A stretch of DNA of 64,000 nucleotides from Paenibacillus turpanensis (GTDB lineage: Bacteria > Bacillota > Bacilli > Paenibacillales > YIM-B00363), in the NCBI RefSeq assembly GCF_011421635.1, contig NZ_WTLI01000004.1, positions 1 through 64,000 on the forward strand, written 5' to 3'. Numbering within the stretch: position 1 is the first letter of the stretch; each line of letters begins with the position of its first letter. This document shows, in pieces, positions 57,092-64,000 of the stretch. Position numbers and translations under genes: made by a program. Below the pieces are notes generated by a model. That model did no database searches. It saw only the letters and a list, made by a program, of their open reading frames with translations, and had not been told where the DNA came from.

Positions 57092-57204
57092 AAGAAAACC
57101 TCTATCGAGGCCCCTTCAAGGATGAGTGACCGCAACTCAGAGGTAGGTTTTCTTGTGATAAAGAATGTGTTCAACTCCGCTGAAAACTTATACATTCTTT
57201 ATCG
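57092..57204 (-). promoter_or_regulatory. structured attenuator-like element, copy B
   Basis: This copy lies directly upstream of copy A. Its first hairpin pairs 57202-57192 with 57168-57158 (11 bp). AAGAAAACCT (57154-57145 read on the minus strand) is perfectly complementary to AGGTTTTCTT (57101-57092), which is the 3' half and T run of the terminator-like CCTC-GATA-GAGG hairpin. Its last 36 bases match the partial copy at 1-37. The 379-bp gap holds only these two elements and the terminator of the chemoreceptor gene. Confidence 0.62.
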
Positions 57205-57206
57205 TT

Positions 57207-57238
57207 AAAAAAAAGGACCTCTTCCTGAGAAGAGATCC
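57207..57238 (-). terminator. terminator of the cache chemoreceptor gene
   Basis: CTCTTC and GAAGAG with flanking GGA/TCC pairs form the stem around a four-base loop. Eight T residues follow on the minus strand. Confidence 0.85.
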
Positions 57239-57279
57239 CCGAGACTTGTCCTGTTTTGTATTCGCGCAATCGCAGCAAT

Positions 57280-58998
57280 TTATACGTTGATTTTGCCTAC
57301 CGTTGCCTTTAAATCGGTCGCCATCGCCGTCAATTCCTCCGAGCCCGCCGCCAATTCCTGCAGCTCATCGGAAATTTGCTCCGTCGCCTTGAGCACCTGC
57401 TGAGCGCTGGCCATCGTGCTTTCAATGCTGCTGGCCACACCGTTAATCAGCTGAATAATGCGCTCCGAGCTTGCAACCTCTTCATTGGTAATATCCGTGA
57501 CCGCTTCGATATTACTTACCGTACCCTCAACTGCCGCCATGACCTCCGCCAGCGCACGTCCGGCTGCATCCGCCGATTCAGCGCCTTTCACAACCTCATT
57601 GCGGCTGCGCTCATTCGTATGAACCACCAGCTCGATGCAATCGGTAATCTTCTTAATAAGTACGTTAACCTCTGCCGCTTCCTTATTCGATTGCTCGGCC
57701 AGCTTTTTGACCTCACCCGCTACAACGGCAAAGCCTCTGCCGGACTCTCCGGCTCGAGCGGCTTCGATCGAAGCGTTCAGCGCCAGCAAATTGGTCGAAT
57801 TCGCGATCTCCGTAATCGTATTGGCGATAATTTCAATTTGCTTGGAATACTGCTGCAGGGCAGCCACCTGCTTTTCCGTATCGCTGGAACAAACTTGAAT
57901 CGACTCCATGCACTCCATCGTGTGAACGACTGTTTCCTTCCCCTTCTCCGCTACGTCTAACGTGCGAAGCGAATCCTGCTGCGCTTCCGTCGCCTTGGCG
58001 TTCGCGATTTGAATCAGGGAGGACAGCTCCAGCAACACCTGGGACGACTCGCGCACTGCCTCGTTGCCGGCCATTGCGTTCTCGGTCATGCTTTGATTGC
58101 TGACAACGACCTCATGATAAGACTGCGTAACCCCTTCTATGGATCGGGCCATTGAATCGGAGGAAACCGCCACTTGATCCGCAGAGGTCAGGACATTTTC
58201 GTTAATATCTGTAATCATCCGCTGCAGGCTTGTGATCATGCCATTCACCGCAACGGATAGCCGCCCGATTTCGTCGCCGGAACGATATGGGGTCAGCTCC
58301 ACCTTCAGATTGCCGCCTGCCACCTCTTCCGCAATGCGGGTAACCGCAATCAGCGGCTTCACCTTCCGGCGAACCAGCACCCAAATGACGATGACCGCAA
58401 TAACGAGCTGCGCCGCCGCAAACACTACAATTCCCTCACGGAAAGATTGGATCGAGTCCTCATACGGCTTGTTTGGAACCCCGACGTACCAAATCCCGAT
58501 AATCTCACCTTTCGCATTTTTAATCGGCTCATACGCCGCCTGATTGATTTTGCCGACCACGTTTGCCTCGCCAAAATGCGGGATGCCCTGCTTGAGCACT
58601 TTCTCGCCCACTTCAGCGGATATTTTCGTCCCGACCGCCCGGCTTCCATCCTCTTTCTTCACGTTGGTCGACACACGCGTGTCACCGTTAAAAATCGTTA
58701 CCGTATCTCCCGTTCGGCTGCCGAAATCATCGACCAGCTCGTCGTTGCCTTCCATCAATGTTTCGCCCTTGTAGAGCTTGCCGTCTTTAATCTCCCATGG
58801 TCCGGGATAAATCTCATCAATCAAGTGCATTCCCGTAGCCAAATCCGACTTCAGCTTCTGCTGTGCGGTCGCCAAAATTTCTTCCTTCGCTCTTGATACC
58901 GAAAAATAGCCAATGATCCCGTTTCCAAGCACGAGAACTATGGCGATAAATAAAAAGATTTGCGCTTGGATTCCAAGCTTAAAAGCAAACTTCTTCAC
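57280..58998 (-). CDS. methyl-accepting chemotaxis protein with single cache domain
   Basis: The 572-residue chemoreceptor has a membrane segment at about residues 12-32, an extracellular single-cache domain (about 35-185; [11 protein letters not shown] near its end), a second membrane segment (about 190-212), a HAMP domain and the signalling domain with [21 protein letters not shown]. Such cache domains commonly bind organic acids or other small metabolites. It starts at GTG 58998, six bases after AGGAGG. A remnant of a STAS gene lies upstream on the same strand. Confidence 0.92.
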   Translation of the reverse strand: MKKFAFKLGIQAQIFLFIAIVLVLGNGIIGYFSVSRAKEEILATAQQKLKSDLATGMHLIDEIYPGPWEIKDGKLYKGETLMEGNDELVDDFGSRTGDTVTIFNGDTRVSTNVKKEDGSRAVGTKISAEVGEKVLKQGIPHFGEANVVGKINQAAYEPIKNAKGEIIGIWYVGVPNKPYEDSIQSFREGIVVFAAAQLVIAVIVIWVLVRRKVKPLIAVTRIAEEVAGGNLKVELTPYRSGDEIGRLSVAVNGMITSLQRMITDINENVLTSADQVAVSSDSMARSIEGVTQSYHEVVVSNQSMTENAMAGNEAVRESSQVLLELSSLIQIANAKATEAQQDSLRTLDVAEKGKETVVHTMECMESIQVCSSDTEKQVAALQQYSKQIEIIANTITEIANSTNLLALNASIEAARAGESGRGFAVVAGEVKKLAEQSNKEAAEVNVLIKKITDCIELVVHTNERSRNEVVKGAESADAAGRALAEVMAAVEGTVSNIEAVTDITNEEVASSERIIQLINGVASSIESTMASAQQVLKATEQISDELQELAAGSEELTAMATDLKATVGKINV

Positions 58999-59017
58999 GA
59001 CGATCCTCCTGAACTTC

Positions 59018-59164
59018 TTAGATGATATGAAAAATTTGTTCCAAACGCGTAAGTGCGAACCATTCCTTCACCGTTCCCTGTAACCCGGTAATCGTTAAGC
59101 CGCCTCCCGCTTTGTCCTCTTTCAAAAAGTGCGAAATACGTGGTGAACTATGCTCTAAACCCAT
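59018..59164 (-). pseudogene. remnant of a STAS-domain (anti-sigma factor antagonist-like) gene
   Basis: A 48-codon open frame encodes [17 protein letters not shown] followed by ALTRLEQIF, which resembles the C-terminal end of STAS domains of the SpoIIAA/RsbV type (consensus near GLQGxVxEVFxLTRLDxLF). There is no ribosome site and no STAS N-terminal half: an in-frame stop lies 54 bases upstream of the ATG. I read it as the decayed end of a once larger gene, 20 bases upstream of the chemoreceptor start. Confidence 0.5.
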
Positions 59165-59243
59165 ATGGTGCGTCACGTACTTTCTACTATTTATTAAAAA
59201 AGAATAAGATTATTATAGGACAATTGTCGATTTTTGTCATTAA

Positions 59244-59273
59244 ATAAAAAAGAGACAGCGATTCCACTGTCTC
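59244..59273 (-). terminator. terminator of the MATE-like gene
   Basis: GAGACAG and CTGTCTC form a seven-bp stem with an eight-base loop. TTTTTTATTT follows on the minus strand. Confidence 0.88.
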
Positions 59274-59302
59274 CTACAAATTCATCTTATTCTCTTCTGC
59301 GG

Positions 59303-60589
59303 CTATGCAGCCGCCTGCGAACGATCCATACGTCTTTCCGTCCGGCGCAGCCAGCCAAAGATGACGAGGAATTCAATCGGGGCAACCAAAGCCGTGACCA
59401 ATCCTGCCAGTCCTCCGTTTAAAGCCGGAATCGTGTAAACGAACAATATAAGAAGGGCGACGGAAATCGCCACCGAACAGAGCTTGCCGACCATGACCGG
59501 GCGCGTATTGCCAAGCAGCATCGATTTACCGGATAAGTAATCGATCCATGGGAACAGAAGCGCCTGCACCGATAAGAAGCGCAAAATTATTTTTACTTCC
59601 TCAAGCAGCGGTCCGCGCAGGCCAAGTACTCCTTCCAGCAGCCATCCCCCCGCTCCGGTGGAGATCGTCAAGAGAAATGCGGGTGCGAATATCGAAAGCC
59701 CCGTCACGATCCGCAGCACGTTGCGCCGATCCTCCGCATAAAATTGGATGACGATCTGATGCACGGAGCCGCAAAACCAGGCAACCATGTTGACGAGCTG
59801 AATCGCTACGGCATAGGATGCAACCGCCATCGTCGGGTTCGCGCTGTTGTTTAATGCAGCCTGAATCGACGGATTGAGCAGCACCAGCACTAACGATGAA
59901 TACAGCAGCGGCATATAAAAAGGCAGCAGGCTCCACGTTTTCTCGACCCGCTCTTCCCGGGTCTCGGGCAGGCGGTTTTTCAGCACGATGCCTTCCCATA
60001 CGGCAACCACGCATTCGATAGCGACACCGACGACGAAAATGATCGCTCCGACCCGTCCGTCGTTGACCCAGCCGTTGTGGATGCAAAGCCAGGACATCGC
60101 GAACATGGTCGCCACGCGAACCGCCATGCCCACCGTCATCCAGCCGGTGCGCAGCTGATTAATGATGACCCCCTGGAACAGGCTTCGCATGGCCGTTAAG
60201 GCGTACAGGAACGCCAGCACCTGGTATACCTCCACGGTCGGCAGCAGCAGCTCCTGCTTCACGCCGAACACATAACGGAAAATCATCGAACCAAGCGGCG
60301 TCCAGCCAACCGCGATACTGAAGGCTAGCAGCAGGCCGGCGACAACTGCCGAAAGCCGGGCGACGGCCCGGAACGAAATACGGTCCCGGGCATATTTACT
60401 GGAAGTCTGCCGAATCACGTTCATCGGCAGGTCAATTAAAAACGATAAGCTTAACGCAACCGCATAGCTGCTGATCGTTACATCCGGCTGATCCGAGCGG
60501 GCCAGCACTCCGTTAATAATGACATGCGTCAAGGCAGCCAGCATGGCGGAAATGCCCATCGGCACGTAAAACATCATGATGCGTAGCAT
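59303..60589 (-). CDS. polytopic membrane protein of the MATE/flippase superfamily type
   Basis: The 428-residue protein has about 12 membrane segments in two similar halves, the layout of MATE exporters and related flippases. An N-terminal segment with a conserved-looking PMNVIRQTSSKYARD stretch after helix two, and the repeated SSYAVALSLSF / ASYAVAIQLVN segments at corresponding points of each half, support an internal duplication. It could export a drug or move a lipid-linked precursor. No neighbour clarifies this, and the exact family is uncertain. GGAGAGAG precedes the ATG. Confidence 0.65.
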   Translation of the reverse strand: MLRIMMFYVPMGISAMLAALTHVIINGVLARSDQPDVTISSYAVALSLSFLIDLPMNVIRQTSSKYARDRISFRAVARLSAVVAGLLLAFSIAVGWTPLGSMIFRYVFGVKQELLLPTVEVYQVLAFLYALTAMRSLFQGVIINQLRTGWMTVGMAVRVATMFAMSWLCIHNGWVNDGRVGAIIFVVGVAIECVVAVWEGIVLKNRLPETREERVEKTWSLLPFYMPLLYSSLVLVLLNPSIQAALNNSANPTMAVASYAVAIQLVNMVAWFCGSVHQIVIQFYAEDRRNVLRIVTGLSIFAPAFLLTISTGAGGWLLEGVLGLRGPLLEEVKIILRFLSVQALLFPWIDYLSGKSMLLGNTRPVMVGKLCSVAISVALLILFVYTIPALNGGLAGLVTALVAPIEFLVIFGWLRRTERRMDRSQAAA

Positions 60590-60787
60590 GGCTCTCTCCT
60601 CCGAAGTTCCTGCGGCTTTTTTATTTTATATAGAGCTTAGGGAAAACGATTTCCACTCAATTTAGATAGTATACTACCGTTGCTGCTAAGGGTAAATCAC
60701 TTTTGCCGAAACCACATATTGGGATACTATATAGAGGTGACTGGACTTATACGGTTCGCCGCATGACGAACAAAGAGGATATCAGAG

Positions 60788-60828
60788 AAGAAGGCTTACC
60801 AGGGACGTCTGGAAAGCCTAGCCTTCTT
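60788..60828 (+). promoter_or_regulatory. hairpin immediately before the cardiolipin synthase ribosome site
   Basis: AAGAAGGCT (60788-60796) pairs perfectly with AGCCTTCTT (60820-60828), with an inner CCAG/CTGG stem and a six-base loop. The AAGGGAG ribosome site begins two bases later. There is no T run, so it is not a terminator. A leader hairpin here could influence translation or mRNA stability; this is inference. Confidence 0.5.
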
Positions 60829-60846
60829 GCAAGGGAGAACCCATAC

Positions 60847-62292
60847 ATGACTTTAGCGCAAAATATATCGTTAGTTATCACGCTGTTGAACGTTGTTCTG
60901 GCCGGCACCGTTATCTTTCTGGAGCGCCGCAACATTTGGGCGACTTGGGCTTGGCTGCTCGTTCTGCTGTTTATCCCGGTCTTCGGGTTTATCTTGTATT
61001 TATTTCTCGGGCAAAACTTGAGCCGCCGCAAGATTTACAAGATTCGCAAAGAGGATGAGGCCAATCTTCAGTCTCTGATCGAAAGCCAGGGCGAGACCCT
61101 GCGGCAAGAGCTGGTCGAATTCAGCGATCCGCAAATGAAGCATTACCAGGATCTGATCTTATTAAATCTGTACAGCGGGTACTCACTCTACTTCCAAGAT
61201 AACGAAGTGGAAATTTACACGGATGGCGTCTCCAAGTATGAGGCGCTGTTTGCAGATATCGAGCGTGCGAAGGATCATATTCACCTTATGTATTATATCG
61301 TACGCGACGACGAGCTCGGCCGCAGGCTAATCCGGGCGCTGGCCGGCAAAGCGGCGGAGGGCGTCCAGGTTCGCTTTCTTTATGACGATATTGGCAGCAG
61401 CAAGCTGCCCGCATCGTTTTTCGACCCGCTGCGGAAGGCCGGAGGGCAGGCTGTCGCCTTTTTCCCTTCGAGAGTGCCTTATATGAATATCCGGGTCAAC
61501 TACCGCAACCACCGGAAAATCGCCGTCATCGACAGCATCCGCGGTTATATCGGCGGTTTTAATGTCGGCGACGAGTACTTGGGATTGAACCCTCGTTTCG
61601 GGCACTGGCGGGATACCCATATCCGCATTACCGGCGGGGCGGTGCTGCAGCTGCAGGTATTGTTCTACATGGATTGGAATTTAGCCTCGCCGCGGCTGAT
61701 GCCTCGCGACCCCCGGTATTTCTCCCCGGCGGAATCCAGCGGGAAGATCGGCATGCAGATTGTAGCCAGCGGCCCCGATCATGAAAGAGAGCAAATACGC
61801 AATCTTTATATGAAGCTGATTATGTCGGCGAAGGAGCGGATTTGGATTCAAACTCCGTACTTTATTCCCGACGACAGCATTATCACAGCGCTGCGGATCG
61901 CCGTCTGGTCCGGGGTGGACGTACGCATCATGATTCCAGGCCGTCCTGATCATAAAATGGTCTACTGGGCGACCTATTCCTATTTAGGCGACATGCTGGA
62001 GGCAGGCGTAAAATGCTTTTTGTACGATGCAGGCTTCCTCCATGCCAAAACGCTCGTCGTCGATGGCAGCGTCGCCTCCGTCGGTACGGCCAATGTCGAT
62101 ATCCGCAGCTTTAAGCTGAATTTTGAAGCGAACGCCGTCCTGTACGATACGGAAATTGCCCAAAGGCTGGAGCAGATTTATAAGGACGACCTTGAGGCTT
62201 GCCGCGAGCTTACCTTAGAGCTGTATAAACAGCGCCCGATCAGCGGTAAAATAATGGAATCCGTCACTCGGCTGCTTTCTCCTATCTTATAG
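60847..62292 (+). CDS. cls: cardiolipin synthase
   Basis: The 481-residue membrane phospholipase D-family enzyme joins two phosphatidylglycerols to cardiolipin. Two N-terminal membrane segments precede two HKD motifs, the first at H222 (NHRKIAVID) and the second at H399 (HAKTLVVDG). Its length equals that of Bacillus Cls proteins when translation starts at ATG 60847, which has AAGGGAG upstream. The longer in-frame reading from 60703 would add 48 residues without family support and would run through a strong hairpin. Confidence 0.93.
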   Translation: MTLAQNISLVITLLNVVLAGTVIFLERRNIWATWAWLLVLLFIPVFGFILYLFLGQNLSRRKIYKIRKEDEANLQSLIESQGETLRQELVEFSDPQMKHYQDLILLNLYSGYSLYFQDNEVEIYTDGVSKYEALFADIERAKDHIHLMYYIVRDDELGRRLIRALAGKAAEGVQVRFLYDDIGSSKLPASFFDPLRKAGGQAVAFFPSRVPYMNIRVNYRNHRKIAVIDSIRGYIGGFNVGDEYLGLNPRFGHWRDTHIRITGGAVLQLQVLFYMDWNLASPRLMPRDPRYFSPAESSGKIGMQIVASGPDHEREQIRNLYMKLIMSAKERIWIQTPYFIPDDSIITALRIAVWSGVDVRIMIPGRPDHKMVYWATYSYLGDMLEAGVKCFLYDAGFLHAKTLVVDGSVASVGTANVDIRSFKLNFEANAVLYDTEIAQRLEQIYKDDLEACRELTLELYKQRPISGKIMESVTRLLSPIL

Positions 62293-62459
62293 CGGCCATC
62301 CTGCCCGTCCTTGAAGGCGGGCCCGGCTAAGCCGATTATCATCCCTTGCTCAAAGTTGTAACAAAACGTTTTCCATATCGGCACCCGTCCAAAGTTATGA
62401 TATAGTAGTATTTGAGTATCGAATGCACACGTTAAACTTAACTCTGAGGAGGAATTGCT

Positions 62460-63587
62460 TTGAGCAAGCAGTGGTCTGTCGCTATGGCGGATTCATTCAT
62501 TCGCCAATACCCGCTCGTATCCGATATGCCTTTTCAAAAAAGAAGATGCTGGAATTATGAAAACGGTGTCTTGCTAACAGCGCTGGAGCGTCTCTGGAAA
62601 AAAACCGGCGATGACAAATACCTGGCGTATATTAAAGAAAACATGGATTTGTTCATCCAAGAGGACGGTTCAATCGCGACCTACTCGCTGGAAGAATACA
62701 ACGTGGATATGATTAACCAAGGAAAGCCATTGTTCTTGATGTATGAGCAAACAGGCGAAGAGAAATACCGCAAGGCGATTGAGCTGCTGGTTGCGCAAAT
62801 GAAGGGCCATCCGCGCACAAGCGAGGGCGGCCTGTGGCATAAGAAGATTTATCCGTTCCAAATGTGGCTGGACGGCGTCTACATGACGTCCCCGCTTCTT
62901 GCGAACTATGCGAAAACATTCAACGAGCCGGAATGGTTCGATGATGTAGCGAACGAAATCCTGCTGATGGAAATGCGCTCCCGCGATCCGAAGACCGGCC
63001 TTCTGTACCATGCTTGGGATGAAAGCAAGGAACAGCTGTGGGCGGACAAAAAAACTGGCTGCTCTCCGCATTTCTGGGGCCGTGCGATCGGCTGGTTCAT
63101 GATGGCGGTTGTGGACGTGCTCGACTTCCTGCCGATCGACCATCCGAAGCGCGGACAAATTATCGGTATTTTCCACCGCTTGGCCGAGTCCGTGATCCGT
63201 TATCAGGATGAAGCGACTGGTCTTTGGTACCAAGTCGTGGATATGGGCTACCGCAAGGAAAACTACCTTGAGGCATCCGCATCGGCGATGTTCACCTGCG
63301 CGCTGGCGAAAGGCGCGAACAAAGGCTACCTCGGCGGCAATGCGCTGAAGGCAGCACGCAAGGGCCATGCCGGCTTGCTGGAGCACTGCCTAGAGCAGAC
63401 GGAAGACGGCTTCCTAAACGTCGACCACATCTGCAGCGTAGCCGGTCTCGGCGGCAACCCGTACCGCGACGGCTCCTTCGAGTATTACATGAGCGAGCCG
63501 ACGCGCAAGAACGATCCGAAGGGCTTTGCGCCGTTCCTGATGGCGTGCCTGGAAATCGAAGAAGCGGACGCAAGAGCAAACGCGTAA
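62460..63587 (+). CDS. GH105 unsaturated glycosyl hydrolase (YteR/YesR type)
   Basis: The 375-residue protein is an (alpha/alpha)6-barrel hydrolase of family GH105, which removes the terminal unsaturated uronic acid left by polysaccharide lyases, for example on rhamnogalacturonan. The two conserved acids are visible as D83 (NVDMINQGKP) and D138 (FQMWLDGVYM). It lacks a signal peptide, so it acts inside the cell on imported oligosaccharides. It starts at TTG 62460 after GAGGAGG. No lyase or transporter is adjacent here; an Lpl-type importer lies at 11-15 kb. Confidence 0.92.
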   Translation: MSKQWSVAMADSFIRQYPLVSDMPFQKRRCWNYENGVLLTALERLWKKTGDDKYLAYIKENMDLFIQEDGSIATYSLEEYNVDMINQGKPLFLMYEQTGEEKYRKAIELLVAQMKGHPRTSEGGLWHKKIYPFQMWLDGVYMTSPLLANYAKTFNEPEWFDDVANEILLMEMRSRDPKTGLLYHAWDESKEQLWADKKTGCSPHFWGRAIGWFMMAVVDVLDFLPIDHPKRGQIIGIFHRLAESVIRYQDEATGLWYQVVDMGYRKENYLEASASAMFTCALAKGANKGYLGGNALKAARKGHAGLLEHCLEQTEDGFLNVDHICSVAGLGGNPYRDGSFEYYMSEPTRKNDPKGFAPFLMACLEIEEADARANA

Positions 63588-63603
63588 AGGAAGCATAGTT
63601 ATC

Positions 63604-63636
63604 AAAAACCGATTCCATTTGGGGTCGGTTTTTTTC
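63604..63636 (+). terminator. terminator of the GH105 gene
   Basis: AAACCGA and TCGGTTT form the stem, followed by a run of T. Confidence 0.85.
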
Positions 63637-63674
63637 ATGGGTCATTCCACTCTACATTCATGAGTACGGACCTA

Positions 63675-63709
63675 TAAAAAAACAACCCCCTTCATTATTC
63701 TGAAGGAGG
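63675..63709 (-). terminator. terminator of the partial gene at the right edge
   Basis: CCTCCTTC and GAAGGGGG form an eight-bp stem (one G-T pair) with an eight-base loop. TTGTTTTTTT follows on the minus strand. Confidence 0.82.
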
Positions 63710-63733
63710 CTATATCGGGCTAGCTGGTTAAGA

Positions 63734-64000
63734 CTACTCTAACTTAATATTGTCAATCAATACGGCCGTGTCAAAAATACTATCACCTTGGTCAAATACA
63801 CGGAAACGAAGAACAAATGTTTTTTGGCCGACAAACTTACTTACATCAAAGCTTACATGCTTCCATCCAGTCATATAAGCCGTTTTATCGCCGCCATAGA
63901 AATCAACGTCTACTTTGTTCGATTCAACCCAATACTCAGTGGATCCGTTAATGGACTCCTCAGCGATAATAACACTGTACTCACCGTATACATTCGATGT
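63734..64000 (-). CDS. C-terminal end of a probable secreted beta-sandwich protein (partial)
   Basis: The last 88 residues of a gene that starts beyond the window. The sequence has alternating strands and ends GDSIFDTAVLIDNIKLE. This is typical of the final strand of jelly-roll or choice-of-anchor type domains on extracellular proteins, where an acidic loop often binds calcium. The fragment is too short to name the family, and the rest of the protein is unseen. Its GC content is lower than that of its neighbours. Confidence 0.7.
   Translation of the reverse strand, partial: TSNVYGEYSVIIAEESINGSTEYWVESNKVDVDFYGGDKTAYMTGWKHVSFDVSKFVGQKTFVLRFRVFDQGDSIFDTAVLIDNIKLE

Noticed and set aside
57082..57195. 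A 37-residue open frame on the minus strand within the structured element copy B
   Set aside because: Copy A has a different reading with an early stop, and the changes between copies preserve base pairing rather than protein sequence. There is no good ribosome site.
60703..60846. N-terminal extension of cardiolipin synthase by 48 residues
   Set aside because: The extension has no family support, no ribosome site at the upstream ATG, and contains a strong hairpin just before the good site at 60831.
62303..62322. GC-rich hairpin after cardiolipin synthase as a terminator
   Set aside because: GCCCG/CGGGC with an inner CCTT/AAGG stem is real, but no T run follows, so I cannot support it as a rho-independent terminator.
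62355..62375. Possible CcpA (cre) site before the GH105 gene
   Set aside because: AACGTTTTCC resembles half of a cre site, but at least three conserved positions of the 14-base consensus are wrong.

Overview
The window looks like chromosomal DNA from a spore-forming, low-to-middle GC Firmicute of the Paenibacillus type. The evidence is indirect: strong AGGAGG ribosome binding sites with some TTG and GTG starts, many T-tailed hairpin terminators, an Lpl-type oligosaccharide ABC transporter with a long cache/AraC regulator, a Bce-type peptide-resistance module, yclNOPQ-type siderophore uptake and two manganese catalases. I saw no rRNA, tRNA, CRISPR array, prophage or insertion sequence.

Layout. 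0-6.5 kb: a structured repeat at the left edge, an unknown membrane protein, an SgrR-like regulator, a chemoreceptor without an outer sensor domain, an Mpo1-like protein, a family-4 uracil-DNA glycosylase and a manganese catalase. 6.6-11.2 kb: response regulator, intramembrane-sensing kinase and BceAB-like ABC transporter. 11.3-17.7 kb: sugar ABC transporter (binding protein and two permeases) behind its sensor/AraC regulator. 18-23.6 kb: an RpiR repressor divergent from an ECF transporter (S component, double ATPase, T component) and a PHP-domain protein. 23.6-24.8 kb: a gene-free stretch with palindromes and two unrelated tandem-repeat arrays. 24.8-33.2 kb: heme catalase, Fur-boxed siderophore uptake operon, an AraC/binding-protein fusion regulator and a second manganese catalase. 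33.4-38.9 kb: MarR, MFS pump and a heterodimeric ABC exporter. 39.1-48.9 kb: an AraC-ABC-glpK-GH31-glpD operon best read as uptake and breakdown of a glycerol glycoside. 49.3-53.1 kb: a metal P-type ATPase with three separate partner proteins carrying the same PGRxRL-type domain, plus a small membrane protein. 53.2-64 kb: a GGDEF/EAL protein, a zinc-finger/HTH/DUF2087/GIY-YIG protein, two tandem structured elements, a chemoreceptor, a STAS remnant, a MATE-like membrane protein, cardiolipin synthase, a GH105 hydrolase and the end of a probable surface protein.

The most unusual signal is a family of about 115-bp elements: two in tandem at 56974-57204 (minus strand) and the end of a third at 1-37 (plus strand). 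Each ends in a short GATA-loop hairpin plus T run, and each contains an upstream segment that pairs with that terminator. Base changes between the two complete copies keep both competing helices intact, as expected of a bistable RNA switch. I do not recognise it as a known riboswitch. It precedes the GIY-YIG protein gene in one place and an unknown membrane protein in the other.
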